Shown: positions 1-8,017, counted from the first letter of the stretch. The stretch: 46,709 nucleotides of DNA from Pseudonocardia acidicola (GCF_012911935.1 NZ_JAAXLA010000053.1:1-46709); one strand, 5' to 3'. A program made the numbers and translations. Notes: generated by a model from the sequence alone, not told the origin.

Positions 1-984
1 GGCGGGCACGGGGGCGGGAGGTTCCGGACCGGCCGCTGTGGTCGTCCCCTGCCGGCCCGCGCCCAGGACCAGCCCGATGTCGCGGGTGATCTGGTCGTGC
101 AGGAAGGCGAACTCGATCAGGATCGTCGCGACCAGCACCACGAACGAGAGCGCCCACTTCCAGGACCGCCGCGCCACGCTCCGCGCTGCGGCGCGCAGGC
201 GGTCCTCGCGGGGGGCCGCGGGTGCGACGAGCCTGCGGGCCTCGGCCGTGGATGCCGCTGCGATGGGCCGGCCCGGCGGTTGCCGGCCGCCGGCCGCCGC
301 GACGAGCGCCGCCAGTTCGGCCCGCGCCGAGGCGCTCGCGGCACCGGCGCCGCGCAGCAGCGCGGCGATCGGCCCCGCCTCAGCCTCGGGCCGGGCAGCG
401 TCCGCGGTGGCGTGGTCGAGAACGCACAGCAGGTCGGTGGCCCGCTGGTCCGGGTTCGGGAGCGGGCGCCGCGCGGCGAGAGTCAGCTCGGTGAGCACCG
501 CCGCGGCCGCGGTGAGGTCGTCACGGCAGTGTCCGGTGGGTGCCGGGGACCCGTCACCGGGATACCCCGCCCGGCCGGTGAGCCGGCTCCGGCCGTCCGC
601 GCCGACGCGCACGGCGTCGAGACCGAATCCGCCGCCGGCGTCCCCCGTCGCGTGCAGGGACTCCAGGGCGCAGAGCACGTCGGTGGCGATCGCCGCTGCC
701 TGTGCAGGTGTGAGCCGGGTGATCTCGAGCAACCGGAGCAGGTCCACTCCGGTGCCCGGGTCGGTGCTCGGCCGGTCCGGCGCCGCCCGCCACACGAGGT
801 GTGGTCGCGGGTCCGTGGCGGTCGTCGCGGGGCGGGGGCGCTCCTCGACGGCCAGGCCACCCGCCGGGGCGGCCACGACGGCCACCTCCTCCGTCTCCGC
901 CGGTCCGGTGCGGCACAGCCAGGGCCATCGCACGTGCCCCCCTGCGCCGGGCCCCCGTGGCCGTCCGAATCCCGGCTTCGCCAT
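1..984 (-). CDS. Membrane protein with degenerate Ser/Thr-kinase-like lobe (3' end outside window)
   Basis: The reading frame is open from an ATG at 984 to the left edge (328 codons seen, no stop), so the gene is incomplete. The ATG follows an AGGTGG ribosome site. Residues around 85-135 read like the C-lobe of a bacterial Ser/Thr kinase: an LTPAQAAAIATDVLCALESLH helix is followed by a segment ending in GADGRSRLTG, where active kinases have HxDlKPxN and DFG. Both catalytic motifs are absent, so if it is kinase-derived it is a pseudokinase. A single hydrophobic helix lies near residues 277-295 (WALSFVVLVATILIEF), followed by a Pro-rich stretch at the edge. The next gene to the right has the same orientation but is 520 bases away. 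Kinase kinship is inference from the pattern; the membrane helix is seen directly. Confidence 0.6.
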   Translation of the reverse strand, partial: MAKPGFGRPRGPGAGGHVRWPWLCRTGPAETEEVAVVAAPAGGLAVEERPRPATTATDPRPHLVWRAAPDRPSTDPGTGVDLLRLLEITRLTPAQAAAIATDVLCALESLHATGDAGGGFGLDAVRVGADGRSRLTGRAGYPGDGSPAPTGHCRDDLTAAAAVLTELTLAARRPLPNPDQRATDLLCVLDHATADAARPEAEAGPIAALLRGAGAASASARAELAALVAAAGGRQPPGRPIAAASTAEARRLVAPAAPREDRLRAAARSVARRSWKWALSFVVLVATILIEFAFLHDQITRDIGLVLGAGRQGTTTAAGPEPPAPVPA

Positions 985-1310
985 CGCGCCACCTCAGTGG
1001 ATAACCGTCTTCTCCCCGGGCCGCGTCGCGTGGCATCCACGTCCGAGACCCCTGCACCGGATCGAGTTCTGCGTGGCCGCGGACAGCTAGGTCGGCGAGG
1101 GATCGCGCGCGCAGGAGTACCTGGTCAGAGCCGGGAGCGGGTCCGGACGCCCCCAGGTCCGGCGATGTGCCCCCAACCCGCCCATGGCGTCCCCCTCACG
1201 TCGGTGAGAGCGCAATTCCACTACGGATGTGCCCGGGCCGAACGGGTCCAACGTCCCCAATCCGTGCGCGAACAGCCGCTAGCGACATGGTGTGGCACAG
1301 AACGATGGCG

Positions 1311-1341
1311 CCCGGTCCGGCGTCAGGGTCGCCGGACCGGG
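1311..1341 (-). terminator. Strong hairpin, possible terminator
   Basis: A perfect 12-bp stem (CCCGGTCCGGCG pairing with CGCCGGACCGGG) surrounds a 7-base loop. It lies about 165 bases beyond the stop of the DsbA-like gene. There is no T-run, so a Rho-independent role is uncertain. Confidence 0.35.
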
Positions 1342-1470
1342 CGAGCCGGTGCGGGATGGGCCGGCGCGCACCGGCTCGGGGCGGGGCCGCGGCCCGTCCG
1401 GAGGGCCCGGCCCGGGCGGAGGGGGCCCGTCGCGAAGGGACCCGGCCCCGATGCCGGGGGAGAAGCGGAC

Positions 1471-1492
1471 GGCAGCGGGGCCACCCGCTGCC
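1471..1492 (-). terminator. Hairpin just after the DsbA-like gene
   Basis: A perfect 9-bp stem (GGCAGCGGG / CCCGCTGCC) with a 4-base loop begins 12 bases past the stop codon of the minus-strand gene ending at 1505. No T-run follows, as is common in high-GC actinobacteria. Confidence 0.5.
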
Positions 1493-1504
1493 GCCCGTTC
1501 CGGG

Positions 1505-2182
1505 TCAGCGGACGACGACCTGGATGGCGGCCTGGACCGCCTGCAGGATCGGTTCCGGCCGGGCCGCGACCGGCACGCCGGCGACGAACAGGCTGGGGGT
1601 GCCTGCGACCCCGCGCTCGACGGCCCGCTCGGTCACGTAGGGCGGCCAGGGCAGATAGACGCCGTTGCGGATGGTCTCGGCGAACGCCGGGTCGGTGATC
1701 CCGGCCATTGCGCCGAGCGCGATCAACTCGTCGTCGGACAGGCCGGGACCGCCCTCGGGGGGCTGGTTGTCGAACAGGACGCGGGCGTACTCGCGGTACC
1801 GCCCGGCGTCGGAGGCCGCGCCGGAGGCCGCCGCGGCGCGCGTCGAGTACCCGGTGGTGGAGACCGCGTCCAGGAAGTTCATCGGGTGGTAGACCAGGCT
1901 GATCAGCCGGTTGGACAGCAGGGTGTCGAGCGTGGAGCCGGCCATCATCTCGAACTGGCGGCAGAACGGGCAGCCGAAGTCGATGTAGGCGTCGACGGGG
2001 ACCGGGCCGTTGCCGACCACCACGCCGTCACCGGAGGGCGTCGCGCCGCGCGGAAGGGGTATCGACGGCACCACGCTGCCACCGGGCGCGGTGCTCGCCA
2101 GACCCAGAACGGGCAACGCCAGCAGCCAGATCCAGGGCCCGCGCCGCCGGGCCTGCGTTCCGCGGAGCTCGTTTCCTGCCAT
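1505..2182 (-). CDS. DsbA-like thioredoxin-fold protein, membrane-anchored or secreted
   Basis: This 225-residue protein has a basic N-terminus and a hydrophobic helix near residues 16-30 (WIWLLALPVLGLAS), so it probably acts outside the membrane. The DSBA/thioredoxin_4 domain follows, with an active-site FGCPFCRQFE (CxxC = CPFC) near residue 70 and the cis-Pro loop VAGTPSLFVAG near residue 200. Family members catalyse disulfide formation or isomerisation in exported proteins. The ATG at 2182 has a GGAGGG ribosome site. No DsbB/VKOR partner is adjacent. The family call is firm; oxidase versus reductase role is not decidable here. Confidence 0.85.
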   Translation of the reverse strand: MAGNELRGTQARRRGPWIWLLALPVLGLASTAPGGSVVPSIPLPRGATPSGDGVVVGNGPVPVDAYIDFGCPFCRQFEMMAGSTLDTLLSNRLISLVYHPMNFLDAVSTTGYSTRAAAASGAASDAGRYREYARVLFDNQPPEGGPGLSDDELIALGAMAGITDPAFAETIRNGVYLPWPPYVTERAVERGVAGTPSLFVAGVPVAARPEPILQAVQAAIQVVVR

Positions 2183-2505
2183 CTCACCCTCCGTCGTCCT
2201 CTTCCGGTGAACGGGTACGGACGCCGCCCGACAACGACGGCGGAACGCCGATGCTCCCGGCCGCGACGGTCGCTGCGCCTCGGTCCACCGGTGCCAGAAG
2301 CGTTGCGGGAGTTCGTCATCGGGGGTCGGCAGCTCCGGCCGGCCCGTTCACGACGTGAGTCGGGTGCGCGCGGCTCAGCCCTCCCCGCCGTGCTCGCGGG
2401 CTGCCGAGGTGGGGATCCTGCGCTGCACCGCACCCCCCATGGTCGCCGACGACCCGGCTGTGCGGCCCGCGGGCGCCCGCGCCGGCCCGAGCGGGGTGCC
2501 GCGGG
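2183..2505. other. Intergenic, nothing recognised
   Basis: This 323-base stretch must carry the promoter of the DsbA-like gene and the 3' end of the DUF2267 transcript. No repeat, RNA or credible small frame was seen. Confidence 0.4.
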
Positions 2506-2895
2506 TCAGCTGCCTTCCGCAGCCTCCTCGAGAAGGCTGCGGAACTCGCCGGGCAGCTGGCCCATCGCCTGGGTGAACGCGTCCTCCGGGACGGCGTCGC
2601 GCAATGTGGTGAGCACCCCGCGGACGCCGTCGTGCACCTCCTGCTCGTTCAGCCGGGTGCGGTCCATGACCTGCTGCTTGATGTCGAGCAGCCCCTTGCG
2701 CTTGGACGGCCGCCCGCGCCCGCTCTTCAACGAGTCCGCCAGCTGGTCGGGCAGGAGCATCGCGAGGTCGTCGACCTCACCCGGGCTCATCCGCGCGGCG
2801 ATGGCCTGCATCGTCGCCCGGCTCAGGTCGGCGGCCTCCTCCCGCGACAGGCCCGTGCGTTCGGCCACCGTCCGGTAGAACTCGCGGTCGTCCAT
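2506..2895 (-). CDS. DUF2267 family protein
   Basis: The product has 129 residues, the usual length for DUF2267. The N-terminus carries the family pattern YRTVAERTGLSREEAADLSRA, followed by LxxLLPDQLADSLKSG and later GVLTTLRDAVPEDAF and QLPGEFRSLL. It is soluble and helical, built from two similar helical halves. The function of the family is not established. The ATG at 2895 has a strong AGGAGG ribosome site. It lies 90 bases beyond the stop of the upstream iPGM-like gene on the same strand, so it may be read through from that operon, but its own ribosome site suggests an independent gene. Confidence 0.85.
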   Translation of the reverse strand: MDDREFYRTVAERTGLSREEAADLSRATMQAIAARMSPGEVDDLAMLLPDQLADSLKSGRGRPSKRKGLLDIKQQVMDRTRLNEQEVHDGVRGVLTTLRDAVPEDAFTQAMGQLPGEFRSLLEEAAEGS

Positions 2896-2985
2896 GTCGC
2901 CTCCTCGTCGCCCCCGTGGCCCGCTGAGTTACCCCAGGTGTACCAGGGAAAACGGCGGGCGGTTCGGCGCTGCCGATCGGCCGGT

Positions 2986-4326
2986 TCAGGGTGCCGCGGG
3001 CATCGGCTCCGGGTCGTCGGGCAGCGCGAGGCTGAGTCGTGGGGTGGCGCGGTGGCCGAGGAAGACCGGCCGGTTGGCGTGCCCGAACAGCAGTGGCAGC
3101 AGCTCGGTGGCCCGCACGGCGCCGTACCAGCCCGCACGGGCCGGTGTTTCGCCGAACGCGGTGACGCCGTCGGGGCGCACCGCCGGGCCGGCGACGACCA
3201 GCGGGGTGGGGTCACCGGTGTGCAGCACCCCGTCGACCGAGGGGGTGGCGTGATCCCCGGTGACGGCGACGACGGCGTGGTCGGCCAGCTCGGCGAGCCC
3301 GGCCAGGCCGGTGTCGGCGGCCTCCAGGACCTCCCGCTTGGCGAACGGCTGCTTGGTGTGCCCGGCCTCGTCGGTCGCCTTGGTGTGCACGTGCACGAAC
3401 CGGGCGCCGGAGCCGATCAGCTCCCGGGCGACGACCAGTCGCGCGGCCAGGTCGGCCGACACGTCCGGGTCGGGGGGCAGGTGCCGCTGCGCCATGCCCA
3501 GGATCCCGGCCAGCCCGCGGTAGAGCCGGGTGCTGGTGACGGCGGCCCCGGCCACCCCGGTCTGCTCGACGAAGTCCGGGATGGGCCGGCGTGTCCCGGA
3601 CCACTTGGTGGTCAGCACGTCCAGCGCGGGCGCGCCGCGCCCGGCCCGGGCCGCGTTGACCTCGCTGGCGCACAGCGCGGCACGCACGTCGAGCAGCAGC
3701 GCGGTGAGCGCCTCGGCGGTCGCCGCGCCCGCGGGTCCGGTCGGGCGCACCCGCAGCCAGGGATGGAAGTCCTCGAAGAACGGGTCGGAGTCGGTGACCT
3801 CGCCGGAGGTGTGCCCGGGCAGGACCAGCAGGGCCTCGCCGCGGCCGCCCAGCGGGCGCAGCGTCGCGCCGTGCCGGGTGAGCACGGGTTCGAGTTCGGC
3901 GAGCAGCGCGGTCGCGTCCGCCTCGTCGCCGCGGCCGACCCGGCCGGTGATCCACACCCGGCCGGCGTCGACCCGCGAGGTGCGCAGAGCCGCGTGCGCC
4001 ATCGCGACGCCGTACTCGACGTCGAGCCCGGCGCCGATCGCCTCCAGCACCGCGCGCCCGGGGAAGGCGACGTCGGCGAAACCGAACATCGCCCAGTGCG
4101 CCAGCTCCGAGGCCGGCGCCCGGCCCCAGCCGAAAGGCAGGTGCCAGCCGGAGGCGCCGCGCCGGGCCAGCGCGTCCAGCACCGGGGTGTGCGCGGCCTC
4201 GGCCGGGGTGCGGCCGCCGAGCTGCGGCACCGGCCGGTCGCCGAGGCCGTCGAGGACGACCAGCACCACCGGCAGCCGGTCGTCGTCGAGGCGGGGCTGG
4301 GTCTCGCCATGGCCGGGGGGTCTCAC
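2986..4326 (-). CDS. Archaeal-type iPGM-like / alkaline-phosphatase-superfamily metalloenzyme
   Basis: This 446-residue protein resembles cofactor-independent phosphoglycerate mutase of the ApgM type. The N-terminus has the metal-binding VVLVVLDGLGDRPVPQLGG. The nucleophile region is PASELAHWAMFGF, in place of the usual PGSDTAHLALFGY but keeping the Ser. The C-terminal metal site reads HTKATDEAGHTKQPFAK and VVAVTGDHATPS. Metal ligands therefore look intact, but the substrate could be any phospho-ester or phosphonate. The GTG at 4326 overlaps the upstream TGA (GTGA), making it the last member of the SelD operon. True glycolytic mutase activity is unlikely to be the role in this context (inference). 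Alternatives are a phosphomutase or phosphohydrolase acting with the preceding nucleotidyltransferase. Confidence 0.75.
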   Translation of the reverse strand: MRPPGHGETQPRLDDDRLPVVLVVLDGLGDRPVPQLGGRTPAEAAHTPVLDALARRGASGWHLPFGWGRAPASELAHWAMFGFADVAFPGRAVLEAIGAGLDVEYGVAMAHAALRTSRVDAGRVWITGRVGRGDEADATALLAELEPVLTRHGATLRPLGGRGEALLVLPGHTSGEVTDSDPFFEDFHPWLRVRPTGPAGAATAEALTALLLDVRAALCASEVNAARAGRGAPALDVLTTKWSGTRRPIPDFVEQTGVAGAAVTSTRLYRGLAGILGMAQRHLPPDPDVSADLAARLVVARELIGSGARFVHVHTKATDEAGHTKQPFAKREVLEAADTGLAGLAELADHAVVAVTGDHATPSVDGVLHTGDPTPLVVAGPAVRPDGVTAFGETPARAGWYGAVRATELLPLLFGHANRPVFLGHRATPRLSLALPDDPEPMPAAP

Positions 4327-4865
4327 GTGCGTTGCTCCATCGGGGTCTCGGCGAGCAGCTCGGCCAGCACGGGGACGGTCGCCGCCGGGACCGCGTCCCG
4401 CCAGTCGCCGCCCGTGGCCAGCAGCCGGCGGATGTCGGTCGCGGACACCTTGGTGCCGGGATCGCCGTCGAGCACGGTGACCGGGTAGCCGGCGTCGGCG
4501 AACCAGCCGGCCTTCCGCCGCTCCCAGGCGCTGTAGGCCCGCACGAAGTGCCGCGCGTGCAGCGGGACGTACTGCGGCCACAGCTGCGGCCGGGTCAGGT
4601 CGAACGGCACCACGGTCACCCGGGGCGCCCAGCCGGCCGCGGTCACCGCGGCCCCGAGCAGCAGTGCCCGCTCGTAGTAGGTGAACGGGTTGGCCGCGGC
4701 GGTGTGCCGGTGGGCCGACGTCGGCTCCGGGTGCCGGGCCCCGGTGTCCGGGTTCGTGATCGCCACGATCAGGCGGTCGCACCGGCCCAGCGCGATCTCG
4801 AACAGCTGCAGGTGCTGGTCGTGGACCGGCTGGAACCGACCGGTGACGCAGCCGAGCGCGGTCAC
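4323..4865 (-). CDS. NMNAT-like nucleotidyltransferase (cytidylyltransferase-like fold)
   Basis: The 180-residue protein has the nucleotidyltransferase alpha/beta phosphodiesterase motifs. GRFQPVHDQHLQLF lies near residue 10, a variant of GRFQPFHxGH with HDQH. IVAITNPD follows, and the C-terminal KVSATDIRRLL corresponds to the ISSTxxR motif. Such enzymes transfer NMP from an NTP to a phosphate-bearing substrate: NMN/NaMN, phosphopantetheine, glycerol phosphate or, in phosphinothricin synthesis, a phosphonate. The GTG start at 4865 overlaps the selD stop, and its own stop overlaps the next start. NAD synthesis is the default guess, but coupling to SelD suggests another acceptor (inference). 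Confidence 0.75.
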   Translation of the reverse strand: MTALGCVTGRFQPVHDQHLQLFEIALGRCDRLIVAITNPDTGARHPEPTSAHRHTAAANPFTYYERALLLGAAVTAAGWAPRVTVVPFDLTRPQLWPQYVPLHARHFVRAYSAWERRKAGWFADAGYPVTVLDGDPGTKVSATDIRRLLATGGDWRDAVPAATVPVLAELLAETPMEQRT

Positions 4866-5950
4866 CGGGCGACCGCGATCGTGCCGGGCGCGCCGTCGAC
4901 CAGCTCGCCGACCACCGCGGCCGCGGTGTCGCCGTGCTCGTGCAGCCGGGCGACGACGCCGGCGGCCCGGGCCGGGGGCACGGCGAGTAGCAGGCCGCCG
5001 GAGGTCTGGGCGTCGGCGAGCAGCACCTGTTCGGCGCGGCCCAGGCCGGCCGGGTCGAACCAGCCCGCGGCCAGGGCGGCGTCCAGCGTGCGGACCGACC
5101 CGTCGGGCGCGCAGCCCGCGGCGAGCAGGCCGGCCACTCCGGGCAGCCGGGGCACGGCGCCCGGGTCGATGCGGGCGGCGAGCCCGGCGGCCAGCGTCAT
5201 CTCGTGCAGGTGCCCGATCAGCCCGTAGCCGGTCACGTCGGTGCCGCCGCGCAGGCCCGCCTCCCGCGCGACCGCAGCAGCGTCGGCGTTCAGCCTGGTC
5301 ATCGACGCGACGGCGGCCTCGACGAGCTCCGCCGGTGCCTGCCCGCGCTTCACCGCGGTGCCCACGACGCCGACGCCGAGCGGCTTGGTCAGCACCAGCG
5401 CGTCGCCGGCGGCGCCGCCGCCCTTGCGCAGCACCGCCCGCGGGTCGACCTCGCCGATCGCGACCAGCCCGTACTTGGGCACCGGGTCGACGATGCTGTG
5501 CCCGCCGACCAGCAGCGCCCCGGCCGCCGCGACGGCCTGCGCACCGCCGCGCAGCACCGCAGCCAGCAGATCGCCGCCCAGTTCGGCGGGCCAGCCGAGC
5601 AGGTTCAGCGTGAGCAGCGGTCGCCCGCCCATGGCGTACACGTCGGACAGTGCGTTGGCCGCGGCGATCCGGCCCCAGGCCCGGGCGTCGTCGACGACGG
5701 GGGTGAGGAAGTCGCAGGTGATCACCCATGCGCGGGTCTCGTCGATCGCGTAGACCGCGGCGTCGTCGGCCGGGTCGAGGCCCACCCGCAGCGCCGGGTC
5801 CCGGACCGGCCCGGCGCCGCCGGCGCCGAGCACCCCGGTGCCGCGCACGGTGGCCAGGACGTCGGCCAGCAGCGACTGCGGCAGCTTGCACGCGCAGCCG
5901 CCACCCGTGGAGTACCGGGTGAGCCGCGGTGTGCCGGTCGGCCCGGTCAT
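4862..5950 (-). CDS. selD: Selenide, water dikinase (selenophosphate synthetase)
   Basis: SelD makes selenophosphate from selenide and ATP. The 362-residue length fits the family. The N-terminal loop YSTGGGCACKLPQ carries the catalytic Cys and Lys. DDAAVYAIDETRAWVITCDFLTPVVDD and NALSDVYAMGGRPLLTLN are classic SelD/PurM-fold blocks, and GGTDVTGYGLIGHLHEM is the C-terminal signature. The ATG at 5950 overlaps the stop of the acyl-CoA dehydrogenase (ATGA). No selA, selB, tRNA-Sec, 2-selenouridine synthase or senB is present in the window, and I saw no obvious Sec codon. Selenophosphate must therefore serve genes elsewhere or the two downstream enzymes. Confidence 0.95.
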   Translation of the reverse strand: MTGPTGTPRLTRYSTGGGCACKLPQSLLADVLATVRGTGVLGAGGAGPVRDPALRVGLDPADDAAVYAIDETRAWVITCDFLTPVVDDARAWGRIAAANALSDVYAMGGRPLLTLNLLGWPAELGGDLLAAVLRGGAQAVAAAGALLVGGHSIVDPVPKYGLVAIGEVDPRAVLRKGGGAAGDALVLTKPLGVGVVGTAVKRGQAPAELVEAAVASMTRLNADAAAVAREAGLRGGTDVTGYGLIGHLHEMTLAAGLAARIDPGAVPRLPGVAGLLAAGCAPDGSVRTLDAALAAGWFDPAGLGRAEQVLLADAQTSGGLLLAVPPARAAGVVARLHEHGDTAAAVVGELVDGAPGTIAVAR

Positions 5951-7227
5951 CGCGACGCCGGATCCCCCCGGAGCAGCCCGCGGGCGATGGCGTTGCGCTG
6001 GATCTCCACCGTGCCCGCGGGGATCCGCAGGTTGCGTGCGACCCGGAACAGCTTCTCCTCCGGTGAGCCCTGCAGCAGCCCGGTGGCGCCGTGCACCTGC
6101 ACCGCGTTGTCCGCGACCCGGTAGAACGCCTCGTCGTTGATCACCTTGACCAGGCTGATCAATCGCGGTGCGTCGCGGTGCAGCGGGATGTCGAACGGGC
6201 CGAGCACGTCCAGTTCGGCCTGCGCGACCAGCGATGCCGACCGCGCCGCGTAGATGTCGGCGTCCATGTCGGCGAGCAGGTGCTGCACCGCCTGCAGATC
6301 GGCGATCGGACGCCCGCCCGAGGTCCGCGTGCGGGCCCGGTCCAGCGCCCGGTCGAGCAGCCAGTGGCCCCACCCGGCGCACATCCCGCCGCGGCACAGC
6401 CGCCGCCAGTTGATCCAGGACATGGCCAGCGCGAAACCGTCACCGATCTCGCCGACCACGTTCTCGGCCGGAACCCGCACCTCGTCGAACCCGAGCTCGC
6501 CGGTCAGCCCGTCGGCCATCATCGTCGGAATGTCCCGGCCCCGGCTGAACCCGGGCGCGTCGGCGTCGACGAGGAACATCGACAGCGACCGGGTGCCCGC
6601 GCCCGGTTCGGTGACCGCGACGACCTGCACGAAGTCGGCGAAGTGCGCGTTGGTTATCCACGCCTTGCGCCCGTTGACGATCCAGTCGGCGCCGTCGCGG
6701 CGGGCGTGGGTGCTCATCGCCAGCACGTCGGTCCCCACACCCGGCTCGGTGTTGGCGAACGCGGCGGTCACCTCACCGGCCAGTAGCGGATCGAGGTAGC
6801 GCCCCCGGGCGGCGTCGGAGACGTGCTCGATGGCCGGGTTCGCGCCCTCGGTCCAGGCCAGCGCGGCGAGCCCGAGGCCCAACCCGGCGTTGCGGTAGAC
6901 GAACTCCTCCACGTGCTGCATCTCGACCCGGCTGAACCCGCCGCCGCCCAGCTCGGCGCGGATGTGCGGGTTGTACAGCCCGGCGGCGGCCGAGCGGCGC
7001 TGCACCTCGCGGCGGGCCTCCCAGACCTCCGGGTGCATCCGGCCGGCGTCGTCGAGCTTCGGTTGCCACGGGGTGCCGACGCCGCGGCGCGCCAGATCCT
7101 GCTCCAGCGGGGCGACCTCGGTCTCGAGGAATTTCGCGAACCGGTCGGTGTAGTCGGTGACGCGCGCGGTGGGGGCGATGCCGCCCGGGCCGCCCGGTCC
7201 GTTCGTGCTGCCGTTCTGGTCGGTCAT
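5947..7227 (-). CDS. Acyl-CoA dehydrogenase family flavoprotein
   Basis: The 426-residue protein has the three ACAD domains. An N-terminal helical part is followed by AFANTEPGVGTDVLAMSTHARRDG, the flavin/acyl-binding beta domain. The C-terminal helical domain has GRPIADLQAVQHLLADM and DNAVQVHGATGLLQGSPEEKLFRVARNL. Family members oxidise acyl-CoA at alpha-beta using FAD and electron-transfer flavoprotein. The usual catalytic YEGT is replaced by IPAGT (Ala where medium-chain enzymes have Glu), so the catalytic base, if any, must lie elsewhere as in isovaleryl or ACAD10/11-type enzymes. The ATG at 7227 overlaps the TetR stop, and the gene's own stop overlaps selD. Its link to selenium is unknown. 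Confidence 0.9.
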   Translation of the reverse strand: MTDQNGSTNGPGGPGGIAPTARVTDYTDRFAKFLETEVAPLEQDLARRGVGTPWQPKLDDAGRMHPEVWEARREVQRRSAAAGLYNPHIRAELGGGGFSRVEMQHVEEFVYRNAGLGLGLAALAWTEGANPAIEHVSDAARGRYLDPLLAGEVTAAFANTEPGVGTDVLAMSTHARRDGADWIVNGRKAWITNAHFADFVQVVAVTEPGAGTRSLSMFLVDADAPGFSRGRDIPTMMADGLTGELGFDEVRVPAENVVGEIGDGFALAMSWINWRRLCRGGMCAGWGHWLLDRALDRARTRTSGGRPIADLQAVQHLLADMDADIYAARSASLVAQAELDVLGPFDIPLHRDAPRLISLVKVINDEAFYRVADNAVQVHGATGLLQGSPEEKLFRVARNLRIPAGTVEIQRNAIARGLLRGDPASR

Positions 7228-7862
7228 CTCTGCTTCCGTGTCTCGTTCCGCGTCGTCAGGGTGCTGAGGTAGGTGTCCAGTTGCGCCTCGGCGTCCTCGC
7301 CGAGGGAGCGCAGCCGCCCGGTCTTGGTCATCAGCAGCAGCCCGAACACCCAGGTCGCTGCGGAGACCGCGAGATGGTGGGCGTGCTCGGGTTCGGCGAG
7401 GCCGTCGTCGGCCAGGCAGCCGGCGATGTGATCCATGACCCGGTCCAGCAGGCCGTTGAGCTCCCGGTTGAGCTCCGGGGTCAGCCCGACCGGCCGGGCA
7501 CCGCCGTAGAGGTAGAAGCCGAGCTCGAAGTCCGAGCGGCGGCTGTCGTAGAACGTCCACAGCCCGCGCAGCGCCGCGGCCGCCCGGTCGGCCGTCGCCG
7601 CCGCGGTGGCCGCGACGACCTCGTCGTGCAGGGCGTCGAGGGAGTCGCGCAGCACGTCGGCGTAGAGCTCCTCCTTGGTCGCGAAGTAGGTGTAGATCGC
7701 GCCCGTCGTGTAGCCGGCGGCCTTCGCGATCTCCCGCACCGACGCCCCGCCGATGCCCTTCTCGGAGAAGATCCGCTTCGCCGCGTCGCGGATCAGCCGG
7801 CGCTTGAACAGTCGGACCGACTCCTGCCGGTCCGGTTCGACCTCCACCCGTTCACCTCGCAT
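7224..7862 (-). CDS. TetR-family regulator heading the selD operon
   Basis: The 212-residue product has an N-terminal TetR helix-turn-helix: RLIRDAAKRIFSEKGIGGAS, then VREIAKAAGYTTGAIYTYFATKEELY (residues roughly 20-65). A variable helical ligand domain follows. I chose the ATG at 7862; a longer frame to 7919 would run through the operator palindrome. The start codon sits at the edge of a 32-bp inverted repeat (7861-7892), so autorepression of the whole operon is likely (inference). The stop overlaps the start of the acyl-CoA dehydrogenase, so regulator and enzymes are translated as one unit. Ligands of such regulators are often acyl-CoAs, but nothing in the sequence identifies this one. Confidence 0.9.
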   Translation of the reverse strand: MRGERVEVEPDRQESVRLFKRRLIRDAAKRIFSEKGIGGASVREIAKAAGYTTGAIYTYFATKEELYADVLRDSLDALHDEVVAATAAATADRAAAALRGLWTFYDSRRSDFELGFYLYGGARPVGLTPELNRELNGLLDRVMDHIAGCLADDGLAEPEHAHHLAVSAATWVFGLLLMTKTGRLRSLGEDAEAQLDTYLSTLTTRNETRKQR

Positions 7863-7892
7863 AACAACGTTCACTGGACTGAACGCCGTTAT
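7861..7892. promoter_or_regulatory. 32-bp palindrome, probable TetR operator
   Basis: The arms are ATAAC-nn-CGTTCA and TGAACG-nn-GTTAT around a 6-base centre, 11 of 11 arm bases matching. It abuts the start codon of the TetR gene, an ideal position for autorepression. Confidence 0.8.
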
Positions 7893-8017
7893 CCTGCCGT
7901 CGCCGGGTGGTGTCGTCAAGCCGGTCCGGGAAGGGGAGTGCGGTGTCGATCCCGAGCCGCGTGCGGACCGGGGCTCTCCGGCGGCGGCTGCGCCGACGGG
8001 GACGCCCGGTGGCCGAT

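Larger units (their letters stand above)
985..1504. other. Intergenic stretch without a convincing gene
   Basis: I see no frame with coding character here. It holds two strong hairpins, listed separately, and the promoter region expected for the kinase-like gene that starts at 984. The right part is extremely G+C-rich. Confidence 0.5.

Noticed and set aside
38..1698. Long plus-strand open frames over the first 1.7 kb
   Set aside because: They are shadows in very GC-rich DNA: Arg/Pro/Gly-rich without family patterns, opposite to a better frame with a membrane helix and to the DsbA-like gene.
2632..4488. 618-codon plus-strand frame antisense to the iPGM-like gene
   Set aside because: Composition is Gly/Arg/Gln-rich with no recognisable motif. 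The minus-strand gene has metal-site motifs and operon overlaps.
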